64,000 nucleotides of DNA from Hymenobacter negativus (GCF_017571495.1 NZ_JAGETZ010000001.1:620001-684000); one strand, 5' to 3'; positions 1 through 9,181 are shown, counted from the stretch's first letter. A program made the numbers and translations. The notes: generated by a model not told the origin, from the sequence alone.

Positions 1-78
1 GCAAGCGAAGCTAAATCATTCGCTGCCCAACCGGGCCCGATGGCGCCTAGCCGGCCCGGTTGCTGCCAGATTTACAGC

Positions 79-864
79 ATGAAGCGTTTCGAAGTTGTTT
101 TCTACGCACTCCTGATAGCCGTTTTGCTGGTTACTTATTGCCGCAAAAATGGTATGCTAGCCCCACTGTCCGCAACGACGGATGCCAGGATGCAGGAGGA
201 AAGCATGGTGCCGCCGGATACAGCCAAGGCCGCGGTGGTCACGGCGCTGCCACGGACCACGCACCCACTCATTTTTGAGGCAGCCTTTGCTCCTGCCACC
301 CTAGCGGTGCAGGGTGCCGACAGCTTGCGCTTCAGCGTTAGTGACCTGGGAAGGTTGAAAAGCGAGTCGGGCACACTGGTGGCCTGCGACCCTATTAATG
401 TGCACGATGCGCAGGGATTTGCGCAGTTGTTCCCCAAGGGCCAGTTTCCGGTGCAGCTGGCGCTGGCGCGCTTCCGCCACGATGAGCGGGTGGCTTTTAG
501 CCGGGTAGTTTTTTCGGCGGCGCCCGTGGTGCGCTGGCAGTTGGCCACCTTACCCGGCCAGCCGCCCCTCGCGCTCGACGATGCCCATACCTATTGCTAC
601 CCGGTGGATGCGGGCGCCGGAATATTTGCTGATAAGCAAGCCAGCGACGCCTTTGCCGCGCAAGACCAGGCTACCTGGAAAGCCGTTTTTGTGACGAAAG
701 CCGCTGAGAATGGCTACCGTGGATTCTTGCATCCTTTTGGCAAATACAACCTAGCCACCTTTTCTACGGGCCTGGGCGACGGATGCTACTCCTCCTATAT
801 CGGCTACGACCGGACTGGCCACGTCTGCCGGCTTCTCACCGATTTTGGCCTGGTGAACTGGTAG
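79..864 (+). CDS. DUF4241 domain-containing protein, N-terminally anchored
   Basis: 261 residues. Residues 1-20 are a hydrophobic signal or anchor segment behind MKRF. The body matches my memory of DUF4241: LVACDP, then FPVQLALARF..DERVAFSRVVF, then YPVDAGAG, ending in GDGCYSSYIGYD...LLTDFG, which is the diagnostic tail. The function of the family is not established. An in-frame ATG at 40 would add 13 residues in front of the hydrophobic segment; 79 is preferred because the signal then sits at the N-terminus. No operon partner is visible, because the window starts just upstream. The family call is from recall and the rest is direct. Confidence 0.75.
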   Translation: MKRFEVVFYALLIAVLLVTYCRKNGMLAPLSATTDARMQEESMVPPDTAKAAVVTALPRTTHPLIFEAAFAPATLAVQGADSLRFSVSDLGRLKSESGTLVACDPINVHDAQGFAQLFPKGQFPVQLALARFRHDERVAFSRVVFSAAPVVRWQLATLPGQPPLALDDAHTYCYPVDAGAGIFADKQASDAFAAQDQATWKAVFVTKAAENGYRGFLHPFGKYNLATFSTGLGDGCYSSYIGYDRTGHVCRLLTDFGLVNW

Positions 865-977
865 TCGGCAGCGAGTGAATACTGCCGACCGGCTTAGGCT
901 GCGAAAAACACCACTGCAGCACCAAGCCTGAACTTTTCTGCCCCCTGCCTGGGTATCTTTGAGATTAACTCTACCCT
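865..977. other. intergenic gap before sbcD with candidate -7 box
   Basis: Short non-coding interval. TATCTTTG at 954-961 fits the Bacteroidota -7 consensus TAnnTTTG, and the sbcD ATG is at 978. I see no clear -33 TTTG; the run AACTTTTCTG about 20 bases upstream is the nearest candidate. Confidence 0.4.
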
Positions 978-2231
978 ATGCGCGTCCTTCACACCGCCGA
1001 CTGGCACCTCGGCCAGCACTTCCTAACGGGCCAGGAACGCACCACCGAGCAACAGGCTTTTCTCGATTGGCTGCTGCTCACGGTGCAGGCCCAGAGCATT
1101 GAGGTGCTGGTGATTGCCGGCGATATTTTCGACACCCAGTCGCCCTCCTACACGGCGCAGGAGCTGTACTATACCTTTTTGGTGAAGATGCAGGCCACCG
1201 GCTGCCGCGACATCGTGGTGGTGGGCGGCAACCATGACTCGCCCACCATGCTCAACGCCTCGCGGCAATTGCTGCGGCAGCTGCGCATCCACGTAGTGGG
1301 CGGCGTGCCCGCCGACCCCACCGAGCAGATTCTGCACCTGAACGCCGACGACGGTCGGCCGGGGCTGGTAGTGTGCGCGGTGCCGTTTCTGCGCGACCGT
1401 GACATCCGGCTGGCCGTGGCGGGCGAAAGCCCCGACGACCGCCAAATCCGCATCCGCCAGAGCATTGCCGACCACTACGCCGCCCTGGCTGCCCACGATG
1501 CCGTGCTGCGCCTACGCGAGCAGGACGTGCCCGTGCTGGCCACCGGCCACCTCTACGCGGCCGGCGGCGAGGCCCGCGAAGGTGCCGAGCGCGACGTGCA
1601 CATCGGCGGGCTGGGCCTGATTGGGGCCGAGCATTTTCCCGCCGCCTTCGACTACGTGGCGCTGGGCCACCTGCACCGCCCGCAGCTGGTGGGCGGCCGG
1701 ACACACATCCGCTACTCGGGCTCGCCGGTGCCCCTTTCCTTCACCGAGGCCGACGACAAGCAACAGGTGCTGCTACTAGAGTTTGAGGGAGCTGGCGCGC
1801 CGGTTATTACCAGCATTCCGGTGCCGGTGGCGCGGCGCCTGCAGCGCTTCCACGGCACACTGGAAGAGGTAGAGGCCGACATTCTGGCCTACGACAACTC
1901 CGCCTTCCAGCTGGTGGCCTGGGCCGATGTGCTGGTGCGCTCCGACGAGACGCCCGCCGAGGTGCAGCGCCGCGTGCAGGCCGTGCTGCAGCTGCAAAAA
2001 ACCCAGGTGCTGGCTCCCAAAGGCGTGCGCCACCAGCGCCTGACGGAAGTAGTTGATTTGGCCGAAAGCGCCATTCCGCTGGCCCTGCTGCACGAATTGA
2101 CGGTGGATGAAGTATTTGGGCGCCGCGTGGCCAGCCTGCCGCCCGAGCGGGCGGCAGCCCTCACCGCTACGTTTGGGGAGCTACGGCAATTGCTGAATGA
2201 GGCCGACCCGCAGGCGTGGAACGGGCAGTAG
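978..2231 (+). CDS. sbcD: exonuclease SbcCD subunit D (Mre11-type nuclease)
   Basis: 417 residues, normal for SbcD. It is the metallophosphoesterase nuclease subunit of SbcCD, which opens hairpins and trims DNA ends in an ATP-dependent complex with SbcC. All phosphoesterase motifs are in order: HTADWHLG (residues 5-12), GDIFD (about 49), GGNHDS (about 83), the histidine of ATGHLYA (about 190) and GHLHRPQ (about 231). The C-terminal third fits the capping and SbcC-binding region. sbcC follows 119 bases downstream. The stop codon TAG (2229-2231) lies within the first bases of a palindromic repeat. Confidence 0.97.
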   Translation: MRVLHTADWHLGQHFLTGQERTTEQQAFLDWLLLTVQAQSIEVLVIAGDIFDTQSPSYTAQELYYTFLVKMQATGCRDIVVVGGNHDSPTMLNASRQLLRQLRIHVVGGVPADPTEQILHLNADDGRPGLVVCAVPFLRDRDIRLAVAGESPDDRQIRIRQSIADHYAALAAHDAVLRLREQDVPVLATGHLYAAGGEAREGAERDVHIGGLGLIGAEHFPAAFDYVALGHLHRPQLVGGRTHIRYSGSPVPLSFTEADDKQQVLLLEFEGAGAPVITSIPVPVARRLQRFHGTLEEVEADILAYDNSAFQLVAWADVLVRSDETPAEVQRRVQAVLQLQKTQVLAPKGVRHQRLTEVVDLAESAIPLALLHELTVDEVFGRRVASLPPERAAALTATFGELRQLLNEADPQAWNGQ

Positions 2232-2307
2232 CGCGTAGTAGCGCGAACTTTTAGTTCGCTTATCTAAGGAACACGACGCGGGGACGCGAACTAAAAGTTC
2301 GCGCTAC
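2228..2307. repeat. interspersed palindromic repeat, family A, copy 1
   Basis: The perfect 22-base arms at 2238-2259 and 2286-2307 are reverse complements of each other. The left arm reads GTAGCGCGAACTTTTAGTTC and the unit GTAGCGCG is doubled at 2228. Each arm is itself self-complementary (GCGAAC...GTTCGC), so it could fold as one long stem or two short hairpins. The left edge contains the sbcD stop codon. Confidence 0.85.
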
Positions 2308-2324
2308 TGCTTGCCGTATCTTCG
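2298..2324 (+). promoter_or_regulatory. candidate sbcC promoter overlapping the repeat
   Basis: TATCTTCG at 2317-2324 is a one-mismatch fit to the -7 box TAnnTTTG. TTCG at 2298-2301, within the right arm of the repeat, sits 15 bases upstream, roughly where a -33 element belongs. This is inference from pattern only. Confidence 0.3.
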
Positions 2325-2350
2325 GGGTGTATTGATGGGAAAAGTATTCG

Positions 2351-5300
2351 ATGAAAATTATCAGCGTCCGCTTCGCTAACCTTAACTCGCTACCTGGTCC
2401 GTTTCTGATTCGCTTTGATGAAACACCCCTGGCAGACACGGGGCTGTTTGCCATCACGGGGCCCACTGGCGCGGGCAAAAGCACGCTGCTTGATGCTATT
2501 TCGGTGGGCCTCTACGGCCGGGTACCGCGCCACGACCGCCAGGTGGGTGAGATGGTGAGCCGCCACGCCAAAGACGCTTTTTCTGAAGTGGAGTTTGAAG
2601 TGCACGAAACCAACGCCGACACCGGCGTGGTGGACCGCGTACGCTACCGCTCGCGCTGGGAGGTGAAGCGCAAAGTGCGCGGCGAGGACAAAGGCGCTCT
2701 AAATCCCGATGCCATGACGCTGGTGCTGAGCCCGTCGAACATCGCTGTCATTTCGGGTAAGGAAGCGGTGCCGAAGCGGGTGGGCGAAGTGTCAGGGCTC
2801 GATTTTGGACAGTTTGAGCAGTCGGTACTACTGAGCCAGGGCAAGTTTGCCCGCTTCCTGCACGCCCCGGAAAAGGAGCGCAGCGCCTTGCTGGAGAAGA
2901 TGACCAACGTGGGCATTTACTCACGGCTAAGCGTGGCGGCGTTTGAGAAAGCGAAGGAAGAGGAGCTAAAAACCAGACTGCTACGCGCCAAGCTGGATGC
3001 CACCCGCCTGCTGACCGACGAAGAACGGGCCGACCTGGAAAGCCAGCTCGACGTACTGCACCAGCAGGCCGAGCAGCATTACGAAGAGCAGCAGGACCTG
3101 ACCATCTGCCTGACTTGGCGCACCATTCTGGACCAGCTCGACCGGCAACTGCGCGAGGCTGAGCGCGAGGCTGAGCGCCTGCGCCAGGCCGACGAAGCCC
3201 TGCGGCCTGAGTTTGCCCGGCTGGAAGGCCACGCCCGCGCTGCCGCCGTTGATAAGCCCCTGGAACTGGCCGAAGCGGCCGAAAGGGAAGTCAGTAGCGA
3301 CGAAAAGCAGCTGCGGGAACTGGCCGAAGCCCTGCCCCGGCTGACGCAGGCAGCCGATACGGCTGCCCAAGCCCATACTGCCGCTGCTTCTGCACACAGC
3401 GAAGCATTGGCCGAAGAAGACCGCCTGCGCCCCGTGCTGAGCAAGGCCCAGCAGCAGGATGCCGAGATTGCCGCCGTCCGGCACCAGCTCGGACTGAAAC
3501 GGGCAGCACACATTCAGAGCCAGCGCACCCACGCGCAAGCCGAGGCCGACCTGCGCCGGGAGGCTCTCGAAATCAAAGGCCTGCAAAGCCAGAGCGCCAC
3601 GCTCGATAACTGGCTCATCGAGCACAGTGCCGAGAATGACCTGAAAAACCAGGTACTGGCGCTGGACCGCGAAATCATCGACCTGCTGGGGGCTCAAAAG
3701 CAACTGGCCGCGTTTGATGCCCGCCGGATTGAATTGCGCAAAAGCCAAGAACAAACCGCACTGGACCTGCGCCGCCAGCGCGGCCTTGAAGCCGATGCGC
3801 TGACCCGCCAGCAGGCCATTAAAGACCAGGGCCAGCCCTGCCGCACCGAGCGCGACGCGCTGCTGCTGGGCACCTCGGCCGCCGCGCTGGTGCAGAGCGC
3901 CGATGACCTCACCACCCATCGCCAGGCCCTGCAACAGCTGCTGCCTAAGGCCGAAACCGCCCACGAGCAGCAGGCCCGCGCCAATGCTCTGACCGCCCAA
4001 ATTGACGAGGAAGCGCCGGCCCTGACTACCGCCGAAACCGCCACCCGCCATCTCGAAACCCGCCGCGCCGACGGCCAGAAACTGCTTGACAGCTACCGCC
4101 GGGAGCTGCGTACTCAGCAGGCTTTGGCTGACCTCAATCAGCACCGCCAGCACCTGCAGCCCGGTCAGCCCTGCCCCCTCTGCGGGGCGCTGGAACACGC
4201 TTTCGCCGCCGATTTTACCGCTGAGGCCGACGAGCAGGAGCAGCGGGTAGCACAGCAGCAGCAGGCTTTAGTGGCTTTAGAGGAAGAATTGCGACAGGCT
4301 ACCACGGCCCTCACGCGCCGCCAAACCGAGCAGCAGCAGCGTCAGCAGCGACGCGACGAAGCCGCCGCCGCGGCCGAAGCCGCCCGCCAGCAAGCGGCAG
4401 CTATGGCAGCAACCTTGGTGCCCGTGCCCACGCAGCCGGCCGACCCCGCCGCTGTGCGCATCCTTCTCGAAACAACGGCTACCGAGCAAGCCGCCGCCGT
4501 AGCGGCCCGCCGCCGCTTGGCCGAACTCGATGAAAAGCTAGCTGAGCTGCGGGAGCAATATACCAAAGCCGGCGAAGCGGCCATGGCCGCCCGGCAGGAA
4601 ATTCCGCGCCTCGAAGACCGGCTGGCTGCCACCGAACAGGAGTTGGCCAAGCTGGCGGAAGAGCTGGTGCATTGGCAGGAGCAGGCCGAAATTTTCGAAA
4701 GCTCGATTCGCGACTTCCTCGCGCCACACCATCTGAAGCTGCCCGCCCGGCCGCCCTACGACGGTATTCTGGCCACTTTGCGTGAGCGGGCCGACTACTA
4801 CGAAGCCCAAACCGGCGCCCTCGCGGAGCTGGGGAAAAAGCTATTGGAGAAAAAAAGCCAGCACCAACCCCGCGCCGCGGCCCTAACCGAGCAGGCCACC
4901 AAGCTTATAGCCGACGAAGCCGCGTTGGAAGCCGAGCAGCAGGCCATAGCCCAGCAGCAGGCAGCCCGGCAGGCCTACTACACCGGCTCCGATCCAGCTG
5001 CCGCAACCGAGCAATTGCACCAGGCCACGCAACGCCTGGCCCAAGCCCAGCAACTCGCCCAAACGCAACTGGCCGACCAACAGAAGGTCCTCGCAATCCA
5101 GCAAAACCGGCAGAAGGACCTGCACGCGCAGTTGGCAATACACCGCACGGCTCAGGCCCAGCGCCAAGCCGAGCTAGCCGCTGCCCTCGCTGCTGCTAAC
5201 CTGACTACTGCCGCCGAGGCCCGCGCCCTGCTCCTGCCCGCCGCCGAAGCCGGGCGCCTGACCCAGCACCGCCAGGACCACCTCACCGCGCAGGCCGCCA

Positions 5301-6064
5301 CCGCCCGCCGCCTCGCTGACCTCACGGCCGAGCTCAACCATCACGCCGAGGCAGGCCTCACGCCCCACACCGCCGCCGAGCTCACCGCCCAACTCAACAC
5401 GCTGTCGGCTGCCGATGACGTGTTGCAGCAGAAGCTGGGCGCGGTGGGCAACCAGCTGAAGCAGGACGACGACGCCCGTGCCCAGCAGGCCGCTGGCCTC
5501 CAGGAGCTGCTGCTCCGCCAGCAGGAAGAGCAGCGCTGGCAGGATTTGAACGAGCAGATTGGCTCGGCGCGGGGCGACAAGTTCAGCCAGTTTGCCCAAG
5601 GCCTCACGCTCACGCATCTGGCCCGGCTGGCCAACCTGCGCCTACGCCAGCTCACGGGTCGCTACACCATTCTCAAAACGCCCAATCGCAACCTGGAGCT
5701 GCAAATCATCGACCACGACCAGGCCGACACCGTGCGCCCCATGGCCTCGCTCTCGGGTGGCGAAAGCTTCCTGGTGAGTCTGGCGCTGGCCTTGGGTCTC
5801 AGCGAGCTGGCTGGCCACAAAGCCCGCATCGAGTCCTTGTTTATTGACGAAGGCTTTGGCACGCTCGACCCTGAAGCTCTGAACACGGCTTTGGATGCGC
5901 TGGAACGCCTGCAGCATTCGGGCAAGATGATTGGCATCATCTCCCACGTCTCCGACCTCAAGGACCGCATTGGCACCCAGATTCGGGTACGGCCCGGCGC
6001 GGGCGGCAACAGCAGCGTGCACATCGTAGGCATCATGGGCAACGAAACCAGCTGCGCAGTGTAG
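2351..6064 (+). CDS. sbcC: exonuclease SbcCD subunit C (Rad50-type SMC ATPase)
   Basis: 1237 residues. It is the SMC-like ATPase partner of SbcD. The N-terminal Walker A is GPTGAGKSTLLDAI (about 37-50). The long Gln/Ala/Glu-rich middle (about 200-1000) is the antiparallel coiled coil. It is split by a zinc hook, CPLC, near residue 608 (about 4171-4185), which dimerises Rad50-type proteins. The ABC signature LSGGESFLVSLALALGL and Walker B FIDEGFGTLD are close to the C-terminus. It is slightly longer than the E. coli protein because of the extended coil. The stop TAG is inside a family A repeat. It probably forms an operon-like pair with sbcD, though it may also have its own promoter. Confidence 0.97.
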   Translation: MKIISVRFANLNSLPGPFLIRFDETPLADTGLFAITGPTGAGKSTLLDAISVGLYGRVPRHDRQVGEMVSRHAKDAFSEVEFEVHETNADTGVVDRVRYRSRWEVKRKVRGEDKGALNPDAMTLVLSPSNIAVISGKEAVPKRVGEVSGLDFGQFEQSVLLSQGKFARFLHAPEKERSALLEKMTNVGIYSRLSVAAFEKAKEEELKTRLLRAKLDATRLLTDEERADLESQLDVLHQQAEQHYEEQQDLTICLTWRTILDQLDRQLREAEREAERLRQADEALRPEFARLEGHARAAAVDKPLELAEAAEREVSSDEKQLRELAEALPRLTQAADTAAQAHTAAASAHSEALAEEDRLRPVLSKAQQQDAEIAAVRHQLGLKRAAHIQSQRTHAQAEADLRREALEIKGLQSQSATLDNWLIEHSAENDLKNQVLALDREIIDLLGAQKQLAAFDARRIELRKSQEQTALDLRRQRGLEADALTRQQAIKDQGQPCRTERDALLLGTSAAALVQSADDLTTHRQALQQLLPKAETAHEQQARANALTAQIDEEAPALTTAETATRHLETRRADGQKLLDSYRRELRTQQALADLNQHRQHLQPGQPCPLCGALEHAFAADFTAEADEQEQRVAQQQQALVALEEELRQATTALTRRQTEQQQRQQRRDEAAAAAEAARQQAAAMAATLVPVPTQPADPAAVRILLETTATEQAAAVAARRRLAELDEKLAELREQYTKAGEAAMAARQEIPRLEDRLAATEQELAKLAEELVHWQEQAEIFESSIRDFLAPHHLKLPARPPYDGILATLRERADYYEAQTGALAELGKKLLEKKSQHQPRAAALTEQATKLIADEAALEAEQQAIAQQQAARQAYYTGSDPAAATEQLHQATQRLAQAQQLAQTQLADQQKVLAIQQNRQKDLHAQLAIHRTAQAQRQAELAAALAAANLTTAAEARALLLPAAEAGRLTQHRQDHLTAQAATARRLADLTAELNHHAEAGLTPHTAAELTAQLNTLSAADDVLQQKLGAVGNQLKQDDDARAQQAAGLQELLLRQQEEQRWQDLNEQIGSARGDKFSQFAQGLTLTHLARLANLRLRQLTGRYTILKTPNRNLELQIIDHDQADTVRPMASLSGGESFLVSLALALGLSELAGHKARIESLFIDEGFGTLDPEALNTALDALERLQHSGKMIGIISHVSDLKDRIGTQIRVRPGAGGNSSVHIVGIMGNETSCAV

Positions 6065-6132
6065 CGTGGACTCTGCGAATCCGTGCCTGGCAGCATGTTC
6101 GCCCAAATGCAGACTCGCAAAGTCTACGCTAC
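6061..6132. repeat. interspersed palindromic repeat, family A, diverged copy between convergent genes
   Basis: The outer arms GTAGCG...CGCTAC carry inner sequence GTAGCGTGGACTCTGCGAAT on the left. Its mirror ends at 6132 with several substitutions. The left arm supplies the TAG stop of sbcC (6062-6064) and the right arm supplies the TAG stop of the opposing gene (6129-6131, minus strand). Confidence 0.7.
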
Positions 6133-7187
6133 TGCCCGGCTGCTTTCACCTCGGCCCAGGTCCAGTATTTCTTAGGCTGAATACCCGCATAACCCGCCCG
6201 AAAAAACGCCACTACCTCCCGCTCCATTACCTCCGGCGCAATGGATGAGGCGTGAATCGGGCGGCCATCCGGGTCGGCGTAGCGCTCGGCTTTGGTGAGC
6301 TTCTTACCAGTCAGGCGCAACAGCGGGCCGGTATCGGTGATGCCGTCGGCGGCCCAGATTTGGCCGCTGGTTTCCAAGGCATTCAGGCGTTCTACCAACG
6401 GCGCCAGCTCGAGACGCGGCAGTGTGGGCCGGCTATCCAGGTCAATCCAGGTGGTGTATTTGTATTCGAGCTCGTAGTGGTGGCCGGCGTACAGGCTAAG
6501 TACAATGTCGCTGCCCGCCGTGGGGCCGAACAGGGCGTAGTACGGTACGAAATCAGGCGCTTCGACCACGGCCAAACCGATTTCCAGGTAGCGCCGTAGC
6601 TGCGTCTGGGGCTCGCGCAGCTGCGATACAGCCGCCTTCACCCGGTCATATTCCGGCTGCCAAGCGGCGCGGCCGGCATCAGGATTTTGCAGGATTTCGG
6701 CGAAGCGAGGCAAAAACCATTCGAACTTCTCCGCCGAAGCCTCGTCTTCCCGACGGCGACGGATGGGCGCGCCGAAAGGCTCGTAGAAGCGCGCTTTCTC
6801 TTCGGCATTCAGCCAGCAAACCAGTTGCAGCGCGGTATCGGCCAGTGGGTGTGCCCAGTCTATTTCCCGGAAATCACCCAACACGGCCACCATTCGCAGC
6901 AGTTCTTCGTGCTGCAGGGCCAGCGCCGGATTCAGCAAACTCCAGACGCCGATAAAGCCGTCGATATCAAAGTGGTTAGCTGTGACAGCGGTCGCCTCCA
7001 GACCCGGCGTTTCGGGCTGCCGCAGGGCCCGTAGCGCGGAGCCAGCGCTGGTATCGTCGCGCAAGGGCTCGGGCGTGGGGGCTGCCCGCCAGTGGGCCAG
7101 CGTGAGCACCGCGCCCAGCCCCACGCTGTCGACCACAATAGTAGGCTGCTGCCGAAGCTGCGCAAAAGGCACGAAATAGCGGTTCAT
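6129..7187 (-). CDS. uncharacterised protein, possibly DUF6687
   Basis: 352 residues from the ATG whose complement is at 7185-7187, chosen because upstream in-frame sequence is low-complexity Arg/Cys/Ser. The protein starts MNRYFVPFAQL. It has a conserved-looking NHFDIDGFIGVW (about residue 110), in which H-D-D spacing recalls metal-binding pockets. A LYAGHHYELEYKYTTW stretch and a C-terminal Trp-rich end (KKYWTWAEVK) follow. No signal peptide or membrane segment is seen. I tentatively associate it with DUF6687 from memory only; its function is unknown. It is convergent with sbcC. Confidence 0.6.
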   Translation of the reverse strand: MNRYFVPFAQLRQQPTIVVDSVGLGAVLTLAHWRAAPTPEPLRDDTSAGSALRALRQPETPGLEATAVTANHFDIDGFIGVWSLLNPALALQHEELLRMVAVLGDFREIDWAHPLADTALQLVCWLNAEEKARFYEPFGAPIRRRREDEASAEKFEWFLPRFAEILQNPDAGRAAWQPEYDRVKAAVSQLREPQTQLRRYLEIGLAVVEAPDFVPYYALFGPTAGSDIVLSLYAGHHYELEYKYTTWIDLDSRPTLPRLELAPLVERLNALETSGQIWAADGITDTGPLLRLTGKKLTKAERYADPDGRPIHASSIAPEVMEREVVAFFRAGYAGIQPKKYWTWAEVKAAGQ

Positions 7188-7296
7188 AACACAAAGCTGC
7201 GTCAAAAACGACACCTTGTATAGTGGCACCGATGGATAGCCTGTTCGCGTTGGTAGCAGCTGGCTAGCTATCGGGTAACATTTGCGGAGCGAAGAG

Positions 7297-8316
7297 TTAG
7301 CGCAGCAACGGCGCAATGCGCGTACCAATCAGCTCGGTGGCCCGCAGGATTTTTTCGTGTGGCAGCACCGCCACATCCATTTGAAATGTTACCCGCGAGA
7401 TGCCACCCAACGCCTCGCTGTGCCGCTGAATCTTGGCTGCTACTTCTTCGGGACTGCCTACCAGCAGCGCCCCAAGCGGGCCAGCTTGCGCCGCGAAATG
7501 CGCCCGCGTGAGGGGGCTGCCTCCCCGCTCGCGGGCACGCTTGCTAAACGTTTCAATGTAGCCGGGCACAAAATCAGCCACGGCTTCTTCGGTGGTGGGG
7601 GCCACGTAGCCGAGCGAATGCAAGCCCACTTTAAGTTGCTCGGGAGCATGCCCGGCGCGGCGCCCAGCCTCGCGGTAGAGGTCGACCAGCGGCCGGAAAC
7701 GGTGGGTGTCGCCGCCGATGATGGCCACCATCAAGGGCAGCCCCAGCGTGCCGGCCCGCACAAACGACTCGGGCGTGCCTCCCACGCCCAGCCAGATGGG
7801 CAATTGCGCCTGTGCTGGCCGCGGGTAAATGCCCTGGCCCGTGAGCGCCGGCCGGTACTGGCCCGACCAACGTATTTTCTCCTGGTCGCGGATGGCCAGC
7901 AACAGCCCCAGCTTTTCGCTAAATAGCTCGTCGTAGTCATTCAGGCTGAAGCCGAAGAGCGGGAATGCTTCGGTAGACGAGCCGCGCCCGACCACCATCT
8001 CGGCCCGGCCCTGCGAAATCAGGTCCAGCGTGGCAAACTCTTGGAAAACACGTACCGGGTCGGCCGCCGAAAGCACCGTGACGGCACTGGCCAGGCGAAT
8101 GCGCTGGGTACGGGCAGCAGCGGCGGCCAGAATCACGGCCGGGGCCGAATCAAGGTATTCGGCCCGGTGGTGCTCGCCAATGCCAAATACATCGAGGCCG
8201 ACTTGGTCGGCTCGCTCGATGCGTTCAAGCAACAGGCGCATGGCATCGGTACCGCTCAGGTGGTCGCCCCCATTTTGGAGCAGGTGCGAGGCAAAACTAT
8301 CAATTCCAACTTCCAT
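7297..8316 (-). CDS. LLM-class (luciferase-like) flavin-dependent oxidoreductase
   Basis: 339 residues. It has the F420/FMN-dependent luciferase-like monooxygenase fold. GIGEHH (about residue 45) is typical of alkanal monooxygenase-like group 1 proteins. LASAVTVLSAADPVRVFQEFATLDLIS and RAEMVVGRGSS form the cofactor-binding core, and PIWLGVGGTPES and GSPEEVAAKI are the usual C-terminal segments. The start at 8316 (MEVGIDSF) is preferred to an ATG at 8388, because the latter would run through a palindromic operator. The substrate cannot be told from sequence. Regulation by a repressor at the 8381-8407 palindrome is inferred. Confidence 0.88.
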   Translation of the reverse strand: MEVGIDSFASHLLQNGGDHLSGTDAMRLLLERIERADQVGLDVFGIGEHHRAEYLDSAPAVILAAAAARTQRIRLASAVTVLSAADPVRVFQEFATLDLISQGRAEMVVGRGSSTEAFPLFGFSLNDYDELFSEKLGLLLAIRDQEKIRWSGQYRPALTGQGIYPRPAQAQLPIWLGVGGTPESFVRAGTLGLPLMVAIIGGDTHRFRPLVDLYREAGRRAGHAPEQLKVGLHSLGYVAPTTEEAVADFVPGYIETFSKRARERGGSPLTRAHFAAQAGPLGALLVGSPEEVAAKIQRHSEALGGISRVTFQMDVAVLPHEKILRATELIGTRIAPLLR

Positions 8317-8380
8317 ATTATTATATCTAAGGTATGTTTTAGGAGCAGAGCCAAACAGTCTGTGTTGCTCTGCAAAACAA

Positions 8381-8407
8381 ATGTACATACATTTAATGTA
8401 AATACAT
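8381..8407. promoter_or_regulatory. 27-bp palindromic operator upstream of the LLM oxidoreductase
   Basis: The sequence has the form ATGTA-NN-TACATT-N-AATGTA-NN-TACAT. It is symmetrical at every position except the two 2-base gaps and the centre. It lies 65-91 bases upstream of the oxidoreductase start on the minus strand, a sensible distance for a MarR-, HxlR- or TetR-type repressor. No regulator gene is adjacent. Confidence 0.6.
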
Positions 8408-8679
8408 CATTCTCTGTTCTACTACGCTCCTGTTAGTTGGAATGCTAGACTAACAGAATGGTTGCTAGCTGTAGAAGTAAAGCAAAACTTTGCCTGTTTC
8501 GTAAAAGTGTGCTTCCCCAAAACCGGCCGGATAGCAGTTGACCCATCCTCCCAAATACCTTGAAATATAATACGTTGTGATAGACCGGCAGGCCAAGACT
8601 TCTCCAGCAGCCTGGCCAAACGTCCTAGCCCAGTCAGTGCAAATAGGCCGCTGCTTTGCGCTGAATGCTATGGGCCATT
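8408..8679. other. intergenic region without a supported gene
   Basis: The AT content is higher than in the flanking genes. A 65-codon minus-strand frame at 8422-8619 has no recognisable domain and no start signal, so it is not called. Nothing else is seen here. Confidence 0.4.
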
Positions 8680-9006
8680 CTACCGCCGGCCGCGTCGGTT
8701 GCTAATGCGCTCCACCCGCTGCTTCCGAATCCAGCGCAAGTAGGTTTGTAGTTCCTCGGCCTGGCGTAGCGCTTCTACGGTGGGGTAACGCCGGGCCAGG
8801 TCGCGGTTGCTCAAGAAGCGGTGGACGCTGCTGTGACAGGGCTGGCACAGGTCGACGGTGGGGCCGTATTTGCCGCCTTCTTCGCGGGGCACCAGATGGT
8901 GGCGCGAGGTAGCCTGAACCGTGCGCTCGCAAAGGCCACACTGGGGGCCGGCAGCAGGTGGGGTCGCGGGTACCCTAAAATGGGGTAGAGAGCGCTGTCG
9001 GGCCAT
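8680..9006 (-). CDS. HNH family endonuclease-like protein
   Basis: 108 residues. CGLCER, then HHLVPREEGGKYGPTVDLCQPCHSSVHRF, forms the HNH beta-beta-alpha-metal core with two Cys-x2-Cys pairs binding structural zinc. The first H of HHLVP is the probable general base. The length is that of stand-alone HNH proteins, with no extra DNA-binding or helicase domain. The basic C-terminus (RKQRVERISNRRGRR) may contact DNA. It stands alone, with no restriction, phage or toxin partner next to it, so its role (housekeeping nicking, defence or remnant) is open. Confidence 0.85.
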   Translation of the reverse strand: MARQRSLPHFRVPATPPAAGPQCGLCERTVQATSRHHLVPREEGGKYGPTVDLCQPCHSSVHRFLSNRDLARRYPTVEALRQAEELQTYLRWIRKQRVERISNRRGRR

Positions 9007-9181
9007 GGCAGCAAATCAGGACAGTGAGGCAAATCGATTTCGATGATTCTTAACACAACGGACGCTGTGCAAGTTGCGGAATCATTACGCCCGAACTATC
9101 TTGGGCTGCATTGTATGCGGTGTCAATCCTTTAGCCCTGTTTCACTTAAACACTTTTCACAACTTCATCCTGTTTTTTACT

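Noticed and set aside
8422..8619. 65-codon minus-strand frame upstream of the oxidoreductase
   Set aside because: No domain and no ribosome-binding or promoter signal.
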